From NCBI GenBank assembly GCA_027040375.1, contig JALUMJ010000186.1:4110-22785 (forward strand): a stretch of 18,676 bases of DNA, written 5' to 3'. This DNA comes from Campylobacteraceae bacterium (lineage in GTDB: Bacteria; Campylobacterota; Campylobacteria; Campylobacterales; Sulfurospirillaceae). Numbering within the stretch: position 1 is the first letter of the stretch; each line of letters begins with the position of its first letter. A program made the translations under genes and the position numbers. The notes beneath the pieces are model-generated. The model searched no databases. It saw nothing but the letters and a program-made list of their open reading frames with translations, and was not told the DNA's origin. Positions 13,525-18,676 of this stretch are shown one piece after another.

Positions 13525-15741
13525 TTAAAATTGCCTTCCCATTGTAAATTCAAAATATGATGTATCATCACCATTTTCTTTGAGTAATGGTGAGGCAAAT
13601 ATTAGGTTAATTGGACCCATTGGAGAAACCCATTCTAAGCTTAAACCTGTTCCAGCTCTTTTTATATCAAGTCTATTTTCACCAATCATACCATAATCAA
13701 AAAATAGAGCACCTCTTAATTTAAGTCGTTCGATTAATGGAAAACTAGCTTCAACACTATTGGCGAGCATCATTTTTCCACCCAATAAATCGCCGTCAGG
13801 ATAATGATTTTTTGGAGAAATTGAATTTGAAGCATATCCTCGAACAGTACTAATTCCCCCCATATAAGCTTTTTCACTTATTGGAAGCCCTCCATTATCT
13901 ATAATATAATTTGCTTTCATCTTGTATCTTAAAATCAAATCATAATTAATCTTGTCTTCTAAACCATAAAAATAAGCAAATTTAGCTCTTGTTTTTAAAA
14001 ATTTCTCATCACCACCTATACCAGCAAATTCCATGCTCAAAGATGCACTTATACCGCTTCTTGGTAGATAGTAATCATCAGTATTATTAAATGAAACGCC
14101 TGGAGTTATAGCACTTTTTAATGTAGAATCTGTTGTGTATAAAATAGGGCTAAGGGTTGGAGAAATATTACTTAGTTTTGATTGTTCCAAATTGTAATCA
14201 ATAAAACCTCTCCAATTTCTACCAAATCTTCTACCTAGCGTTAGATTGAAACCCGCCTTATCTTCATCGTAACTAGTGTAGCTATTGTTAGACCTATAAA
14301 TACTACCACCCAAACTATAAATTGAATCAAAAACCCTAGGATTTGTTATAGAAACCGTACCGCTCAATAATTTATCTGACCTATCTATACTTACTTTAGT
14401 CTTTATACCTGAACCAAATATATTTCCATCTGCGAGATTTGCACTTAAGAGCAATCCATCTGATGAGCCATATCCAATTCCGCCACCTATCGAAGCTGTT
14501 CTAGCTTCTTTTACGGTAACTAATAGATCCATCTTGTTTTCACTTACTCTTATCTCTTTGATTTTAGCATCTTCAAAATACCCAGTTCTTTTTAATGCAC
14601 TTTTTGAATCTTGCAAATCAGTTCTATTATATAAGTCTCCTGGGGCTAGATAAACTTCTCTTCTTACAACTCTATCTATCGTTTTAGTATTTCCTGAAAT
14701 CCTAACATCATTTATATAAACTTTTTGTCCAGGGTAAACCATAAAATTTATATCTGCAATATGTTTTTTCTTATCTGTCTTAACATCAGGATTTACTCTA
14801 ACAAAGGCATATCCCAAATCAGCCACATCATTTTCTACTGTCTTAAGGTCTTTTCTTAATCTTTTTGAGCTAAACATTTGCCCTGGTTGAAGATGTAAAT
14901 CAGAAATGATTTGCTTTGTATCTAATAGACCTTTTGGAAGAGATATATTTATCTTACCAACATTATACTGCTCACCTTCACTTACATTATAAGATAAATA
15001 AGCAGAGTAGCTATCCATATAAGCTTTCAAAAATGGTGTACTAATTTTAGCATCCAAGTAACCATGTCTTAGGTAATAGTCTTTGATTCTAGCTGAATCA
15101 TACGGTAAATCATTTAGCCTAACAACTCCATCATCAAATCCCCACATCCAAGATAGAAATTCTGCTTGTCTATTTGCGATTGAGCCTCTAAAATCACTAT
15201 AATCAAATTTCTTTGCGCCATATATATTGACTTTTTTTATGATAATCTTTTCACCTCTATTTATAATAAAATCAAGAGAAAGTGAATTTTCATTTAATTT
15301 TTTAGTAGTAGTTTCAATAACTGTGTTAAAATATCCCTTAGCTTCATAATATTGTTCTACTCTTTTTTTCGCTATATCTACTTTGGCTTGGTCAAATATC
15401 TCACCTTTTGTAATCCCAAGTGTCTCTTTAACAGTTTTTTTATCATTATCTCCGATGCCACTCACTTCAATATTTGCGATAACTGGCTTTTCTACGACTG
15501 TAATGCTTAAAACTCCATCACTTTCACTAACTTCAATATCTTTGAAATATTTTTGATTATACAAGTTTTTTATACCTTGGTCTATGATTCTCACATCAAG
15601 CACATCGCCTTTATGTATATTCATAATCTCTTTTGCTATGCTAGGAGAGAGGTGTATTAAGCCATCAAATTTTATACTTTTTATAGTAATAGCATAAAGT
15701 GAAGAAGCTAAAATTAATCCTGATACCAATATTTTGTTCAT
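13525..15741 (-). CDS. bamA: Outer-membrane protein assembly factor BamA
   Basis: 738 residues. A signal peptide (MNKILVSGLILASSLYA, cut near residue 17) is followed by five POTRA repeats (about 20-395), e.g. the first with IKSIKFDGLIHLSPSIAKEI and the last with VYINDVRISGNTKTIDRVVRREV, then a 16-strand barrel. The conserved barrel-lumen motif appears as ISTVRGYASNS. The protein ends in GRQF, the terminal aromatic recognised by the assembly machinery. As BamA it folds and inserts outer-membrane beta-barrels. AAAGG lies about 6 bases before the ATG; it diverges from tyrA. Nothing unusual beyond some shortening against the ~800-residue E. coli protein. Confidence 0.96.
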   Translation of the reverse strand: MNKILVSGLILASSLYAITIKSIKFDGLIHLSPSIAKEIMNIHKGDVLDVRIIDQGIKNLYNQKYFKDIEVSESDGVLSITVVEKPVIANIEVSGIGDNDKKTVKETLGITKGEIFDQAKVDIAKKRVEQYYEAKGYFNTVIETTTKKLNENSLSLDFIINRGEKIIIKKVNIYGAKKFDYSDFRGSIANRQAEFLSWMWGFDDGVVRLNDLPYDSARIKDYYLRHGYLDAKISTPFLKAYMDSYSAYLSYNVSEGEQYNVGKINISLPKGLLDTKQIISDLHLQPGQMFSSKRLRKDLKTVENDVADLGYAFVRVNPDVKTDKKKHIADINFMVYPGQKVYINDVRISGNTKTIDRVVRREVYLAPGDLYNRTDLQDSKSALKRTGYFEDAKIKEIRVSENKMDLLVTVKEARTASIGGGIGYGSSDGLLLSANLADGNIFGSGIKTKVSIDRSDKLLSGTVSITNPRVFDSIYSLGGSIYRSNNSYTSYDEDKAGFNLTLGRRFGRNWRGFIDYNLEQSKLSNISPTLSPILYTTDSTLKSAITPGVSFNNTDDYYLPRSGISASLSMEFAGIGGDEKFLKTRAKFAYFYGLEDKINYDLILRYKMKANYIIDNGGLPISEKAYMGGISTVRGYASNSISPKNHYPDGDLLGGKMMLANSVEASFPLIERLKLRGALFFDYGMIGENRLDIKRAGTGLSLEWVSPMGPINLIFASPLLKENGDDTSYFEFTMGRQF

Positions 15742-15817
15742 TAAAAACCTTTATTTGTCATAAAAAAAAGATATAATACCATTATTGGAATTAATAATTA
15801 GTTAAAGGCACAACATT
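15742..15817. promoter_or_regulatory. bamA/tyrA divergent promoter region
   Basis: A rightward TATAAT (15772-15777) serves tyrA, with AAAGG before its ATG. No clear leftward -10 for bamA was identified in this 76-base gap. Confidence 0.45.
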
Positions 15818-16645
15818 ATGAAAATTGGAATTATCGGACTTGGTTTGATTGGTGGCTCATTAGGGCTAGCTTTGAAAAATATAAAATTTATATCTTCTAC
15901 ATGTGGATTTGATCATAACTTATCTCACTGCGAAGAAGCACTAAGACTTGGTCTAGTAGATGAAATAGTCTCTTTTGATGAGATAAAAAAATGCGATATG
16001 ATTTTTCTAGCAATTCCTGTTGAAGCTATCATAAATGTTTTACAAAATTTAACCAATATTCCAAAAGACACAACGATAGTTGATCTAGGAAGCACAAAAG
16101 AAAAAATCATAAATAGTGTTCCAAAAGAGATAAGAGCAAACTTCATAGCTGCGCACCCAATGGCTGGAACTGAAAAATTTGGACCAAGCGCAGCGATAGA
16201 AAATCTATACCACGATAATATCGTAGTTCTTTGTAATATGGATGAGAGTGGTGACAAACATAAAAATAGAGCCATACAGATATTTTCTCATATCGGCATG
16301 AAGATTGTGTTTATGAACGCAGTGGAACACGACAAACATGCATCCTTTATCTCACATCTTCCTCATGCCCTAAGTTATGCGCTTGCAAACAGTGTTATGG
16401 GTGAAGAAGAACCAAAAAGCATACTACTACTAGCTGGTGGTGGTTTTAAAGATATGAGCCGAATAGCAAAATCTTCTCCTTTAATGTGGACAGATATTTT
16501 TAAGCAAAATAGAAAAAATCTGTTAAATTCAATAGAGCTTTTTCAAAAAGAACTAAACAAATGCAAAACTATCGTGAAAGAAGAAAAATGGGAAGAGCTA
16601 GAAAAGTGGATGGGCAATGCCACCACCCTTCATAAAATTCTCTAA
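15818..16645 (+). CDS. tyrA: Prephenate dehydrogenase
   Basis: 275 residues, usual for monofunctional TyrA. It oxidises prephenate to 4-hydroxyphenylpyruvate with NAD(P)+ in tyrosine synthesis. The N-terminal Rossmann motif is GLGLIGGSLGLALK (residues 6-19), followed by AIPVEAI, VDLGSTKEKI, the catalytic-region AAHPMAGTEKFGP and the helical SFISHLPHALSYALAN. The C-terminal dimerisation helices are complete. There is no fused chorismate mutase or ACT domain. Transcribed alone away from bamA. Confidence 0.95.
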   Translation: MKIGIIGLGLIGGSLGLALKNIKFISSTCGFDHNLSHCEEALRLGLVDEIVSFDEIKKCDMIFLAIPVEAIINVLQNLTNIPKDTTIVDLGSTKEKIINSVPKEIRANFIAAHPMAGTEKFGPSAAIENLYHDNIVVLCNMDESGDKHKNRAIQIFSHIGMKIVFMNAVEHDKHASFISHLPHALSYALANSVMGEEEPKSILLLAGGGFKDMSRIAKSSPLMWTDIFKQNRKNLLNSIELFQKELNKCKTIVKEEKWEELEKWMGNATTLHKIL

Positions 16646-16710
16646 AAAGACTTATTTTTTATAAACTCTTTTAAATCATCAACACTTAGTAATCTCTTAA
16701 AGCTTATCAT
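16642..16710 (-). pseudogene. Short protein-like fragment behind the antitoxin gene
   Basis: A 22-codon frame from an ATG at 16710, overlapping the antitoxin stop, reads MISFKRLLSVDDLKEFIKNK then S-F and a stop within the tyrA stop codon. It looks like the C-terminal helix of a real protein rather than random AT-rich translation. It could be the tail of a gene lost when the toxin-antitoxin pair arrived, or a chance frame. Confidence 0.25.
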
Positions 16711-16933
16711 TTTCACAAGGCTCATTACTTGGAACTTGATTTAAAGCATGCATAAAATCCTCTTTTGAAGCTCGCGAAGCTTTTTTCTCAATAATATCAA
16801 CAGTTTGCAAGGCTGATACTTTTTCGCTTAAAGCATTTATAATGAATTGATTCAATGATATTTTTTCACCTTGACAAACATCATTAACAGCTGATTTTAA
16901 ATAGTCTGGCATTCTTAAGCTCATGGTCTTCAT
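16697..16933 (-). CDS. Ribbon-helix-helix antitoxin of a PIN-type toxin-antitoxin pair
   Basis: 78 residues. The start MKTMSLRMPDYLKSAVNDVCQGEKISLNQFIINALSEKV fits a ribbon-helix-helix fold: a beta strand (about 2-8), helix 1 with a Pro-Asp turn, and helix 2 starting at S-L-N-Q-F-I. RHH proteins dimerise and bind DNA through the strand; the C-terminal ~35 residues, polar and acidic, would wrap the toxin. The ATG overlaps the toxin stop (ATGA), and a GGAGAG ribosome site lies inside the toxin gene. The toxin-first order is less common but known for COG1569-type pairs. Confidence 0.8.
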   Translation of the reverse strand: MKTMSLRMPDYLKSAVNDVCQGEKISLNQFIINALSEKVSALQTVDIIEKKASRASKEDFMHALNQVPSNEPCENDKL

Positions 16934-17340
16934 TGTATCTCTCCAATTATCGTTAAAAATTCTTTTGGTGTCATAACTTTTAAATTAAATTCACTTGCAG
17001 GTTTAAAATCTTTTCCATTAAGTGTAACTATTGTAGAATTTGATTTTACTGCAAGTTCTAATAAAAAATCATCATCTACATCTTTTAACTTTGGTCTCCA
17101 AAGATAAAAGATTTTATTCTTTTTCCCAATTTTACAAATATAGTTTAAAATTGAATCAATATATTTTATTTCAAGTTTTGATTTTAACTTTAATATCTCT
17201 TCATATTCATAAATCAGTGTTGTCGAGATATTAACTGTAAACTTATCACTGTCAATCATTGATAGCAATTTGTAACTAGTACCTTTATTTGAATAAATTG
17301 CTGACAATAACACATTTGTATCAATCACTATATTTTTCAT
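16930..17340 (-). CDS. PIN-domain putative toxin (COG1569-like RNase)
   Basis: 136 residues spanning one PIN domain. Acidic metal-site residues are visible: D7 in VIDTNVLLSA, E45/E47 in LIYEYEEIL, D89-D91 in DVDDDFLLELA and D111 in LNGKDF. This ordering matches the PIN_3/COG1569 family of putative toxins, which are Mg-dependent ribonucleases. The ATG at 17340 is right because D7 must be near the N-terminus, yet no ribosome site precedes it and a perfect -10 sits only 6 bases upstream. It is the first gene of the pair, followed by its antitoxin with a 4-base overlap. Confidence 0.82.
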   Translation of the reverse strand: MKNIVIDTNVLLSAIYSNKGTSYKLLSMIDSDKFTVNISTTLIYEYEEILKLKSKLEIKYIDSILNYICKIGKKNKIFYLWRPKLKDVDDDFLLELAVKSNSTIVTLNGKDFKPASEFNLKVMTPKEFLTIIGEIQ

Positions 17341-17343
17341 ATT

Positions 17344-17366
17344 GGTATTATATACGGTATCATATA
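17344..17366 (-). promoter_or_regulatory. Promoter and tandem-repeat operator of the toxin-antitoxin pair
   Basis: Two 11-base direct repeats, GGTATTATATA (17344-17354) and GGTATCATATA (17356-17366), lie 12 bases apart (one helical turn) just upstream of the toxin. The leftward -10 TATAAT (17352-17347) is inside one repeat. The layout suits binding of RHH antitoxin dimers over the promoter. Confidence 0.55.
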
Positions 17367-17467
17367 AAAGTTTGATTAAGTTTAATATTTATTTGCATAT
17401 AAAAGATGGTTCTGCTCTAGCATGGATAGTTTTTTGCACTACTAAGAGTTTAAAAATTAGACTTTTA

Positions 17468-17992
17468 CTACGATGTTCTTAGATAGACGCCTAAAAAAAT
17501 AGCAATTAAACCTAAAACTATATTTAAAGGTACCATATATTTGGCTATTGGAGACAATCTCTTTTTTGCTTCTTGCAAATCTCCTGTTTGGATTAATTTT
17601 TGAGCTTTATTTCTTAAGAAAACCATAAAAATATAATTTACACTCATAATCGTCCAGATACTCTCTTTTACATGTATAATACTGTAAAGATAATATCTGT
17701 GGCTATCTATCACATTCCCATTATTATCTACCGCCGCATCACGAAACCCTAATCCTATAGAGAGCATTATCGCTGTTGTTAATAATATAATGATAAATGG
17801 AGCGACTATGATAAATAGTCTTTTTAAAGCATGAGAAGCCCTTGTTAATCTCATCCTTGGATCTTCTATGCTTTGGAAAGATTGATGAGCTGCGTAACGA
17901 AAAGTAATCATACCACCAACCCAAATAACTGCACTTATGATATGCAGATAAACTATCTCTAATCTGTAGGTTCCGAAAAAATCTTGTATCAT
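17468..17992 (-). CDS. HemJ/CopD-like four-helix membrane protein
   Basis: 174 residues. Membrane helices at about 14-33, 60-80, 107-127 and 150-171. The first has LEIVYLH17-IISAVIWVGGM, the third begins SIIHVKESIW, and helix 2 is preceded by LTRASHALKR. The H-x2-x-A-V-x-W-x-x-G and H-x-K patterns resemble HemJ (protoporphyrinogen oxidase, b-heme protein) and CopD-domain proteins, so heme b binding by H17 and the helix-3 His is plausible. It is not close enough for a firm name. It overlaps the NuoB/HyfI-like gene by ATGA, so the products probably act together, e.g. as membrane anchor and Fe-S protein (inference). Confidence 0.65.
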   Translation of the reverse strand: MIQDFFGTYRLEIVYLHIISAVIWVGGMITFRYAAHQSFQSIEDPRMRLTRASHALKRLFIIVAPFIIILLTTAIMLSIGLGFRDAAVDNNGNVIDSHRYYLYSIIHVKESIWTIMSVNYIFMVFLRNKAQKLIQTGDLQEAKKRLSPIAKYMVPLNIVLGLIAIFLGVYLRTS

Positions 17993-18507
17993 GATTTACT
18001 TTCCAAGCTTTTTATAAATTGTAAAAATCCTTTTATGATTTCTTTTGGTTCTGGTGGACAACCGTGTATATGATAAGAAATCGGGAGGTCAAGGGAAGTT
18101 GCACCTTTTATCGCAAAATTTTCTTCAAATACACCATCTAAAGGTGGGCAGTCTCCTAGTGTGATTATATATGATGGTTTTGGTATTTGATTATAAACTT
18201 CTAAAACATGATGATACATATTTACCGAAACCACCCCGCTAAGAAGCATAACATCCGCGTGTCTCGGACTAGCAACAAAATGAATACCGAGTCTATCTAA
18301 ATCATAATATGGATTAGACAGGGCATTGCACTCTGCTTCACAAGCATTGCAACTACCACTACTTACCATTCTTATAGCCAAACTTCCTGCAAATCTTTTG
18401 TTTATCTTATTTTTTAACTCTTTTTTTAATTGTGCCAATTCATCATCAAATTCTAGATTTACAGTTGCTATATTTTCCTGGGCTCTTCTTTGCCAAAATT
18501 TTATCAT
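17989..18507 (-). CDS. NuoB/HyfI-like Fe-S subunit (group 4 hydrogenase small-subunit family)
   Basis: 172 residues. Proximal [4Fe-4S] ligands are all present: C53-x2-C56-E in SGSCNACEAEC, C120 in LGDCPP and C150 in HGCPPEP. The stretch YYDLDRLGIHFVASPRHADVMLLSG is typical of HycG/HyfI/EchC small subunits of membrane [NiFe] hydrogenases and of NuoB. The N-terminal ~45 residues are charged and could form a helix replacing the C-terminal ferredoxin part of longer homologues. GGGG lies 5 bases before the ATG. No large subunit (DPCxxC end) or antiporter-like subunit appears on either side within the window. It is followed by a HemJ/CopD-like membrane protein. Confidence 0.8.
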   Translation of the reverse strand: MIKFWQRRAQENIATVNLEFDDELAQLKKELKNKINKRFAGSLAIRMVSSGSCNACEAECNALSNPYYDLDRLGIHFVASPRHADVMLLSGVVSVNMYHHVLEVYNQIPKPSYIITLGDCPPLDGVFEENFAIKGATSLDLPISYHIHGCPPEPKEIIKGFLQFIKSLESKS

Positions 18508-18529
18508 TTATGCCCCGTATTTTTTCGCT

Positions 18530-18535
18530 ATTATA
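18530..18535 (-). promoter_or_regulatory. -10 element of the NuoB/HyfI-like gene
   Basis: Leftward TATAAT at 18535-18530, placing a start point near 18523 and a leader of about 16 bases. It argues that the gene pair is an independent transcript rather than the end of a hydrogenase operon. Confidence 0.5.
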
Positions 18536-18566
18536 CCATTTTATCACTAAAATTATTGTGTATATC

Positions 18567-18674
18567 CTATTTCTTGCAATCGCTTTTTGTCACATCAAAT
18601 TCAAAAAGTTTTGCTTTGGTTTTAGCACTTATATAAATATAAGATATATTTATATCAGAATCCAAAAAGTATTT
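18567..18674 (-). CDS. Possible C-terminus of an unidentified gene (partial)
   Basis: A leftward frame enters from the right edge and stays open for 35 codons to a TAG (18569-18567), ending in KLFEFDVTKSDCKK. Composition is protein-like, and neighbouring frames are blocked, but the length is short in AT-rich DNA. It does not end like a hydrogenase large subunit. No function can be given. Confidence 0.35.
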   Translation of the reverse strand, partial: KYFLDSDINISYIYISAKTKAKLFEFDVTKSDCKK

Positions 18675-18676
18675 TG

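Noticed and set aside
17375..17467. Possible small frames in the gap between the toxin gene and the HemJ/CopD-like gene
   Set aside because: Frames are short, without ribosome site or recognisable motif; nothing could be supported.
1..18676. CRISPR arrays, tRNA or rRNA genes
   Set aside because: No regularly spaced repeats and no tRNA or rRNA-like segments were seen in the spacers, which are mostly below 150 bases.

Overview
The window is AT-rich, gene-dense DNA with short spacers and many 4-base start/stop overlaps. Gene content points to a Campylobacterota (Epsilonproteobacteria) chromosome: flagellar FlhB next to nadC, a YfhL-type ferredoxin joined to Ppx/GppA, OmpR-type two-component systems, and an unusual heme-copper NO-reductase-like pair in place of NorBC. 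A free-living, respiratory, Sulfurimonas/Sulfurovum-like organism fits best. That is inferred from family content, not from a database match.

Left third (1-3840). A leftward operon encodes an IscU/NifU-N-like scaffold lacking its usual first cysteine, then an OmpR-type response regulator, then the start of a membrane protein that is probably the sensor kinase and runs off the window. Diverging from it is an Nfu-type Fe-S carrier, with a nested dyad between the two promoters. Next comes the leftward nadC-flhB pair, with a long structured region upstream of nadC.

Centre (3840-7600). A decayed L-serine dehydratase (sdaA) start is interrupted by a 52-bp perfectly palindromic mini-element flanked by an 8-bp direct repeat; removing the element and one repeat copy restores the conserved SdaA reading frame. 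Beside it is a two-gene heme-copper unit. Subunit II has lost every CuA ligand. The catalytic subunit carries Asp-x3-Asp where cNOR has the FeB ligands His-x3-Glu. This looks like the gNOR type of nitric oxide reductase, driven from a promoter with a perfect TTGAC-N4-GTCAA site centred about -41.5. Two small membrane-protein genes follow.

Right half (7600-18676). Housekeeping genes: nadA, plsY-folB, an OmpR/EnvZ-type regulator-kinase pair, ferredoxin-ppx/gppA, bamA and tyrA. A PIN-toxin/ribbon-helix-helix-antitoxin pair sits behind tyrA, with a tandem-repeat operator and a possibly leaderless toxin start. Last is a short NuoB/HyfI-like Fe-S protein overlapping a HemJ/CopD-like four-helix membrane protein, apparently from its own promoter and without visible hydrogenase partners.

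Together the window links Fe-S assembly, NAD synthesis (nadA is an Fe-S enzyme) and anaerobic NO/energy metabolism. The most unusual parts are the heme-copper pair and the neighbouring sdaA insertion scar. No tRNA, rRNA, CRISPR array or complete transposase gene was seen.
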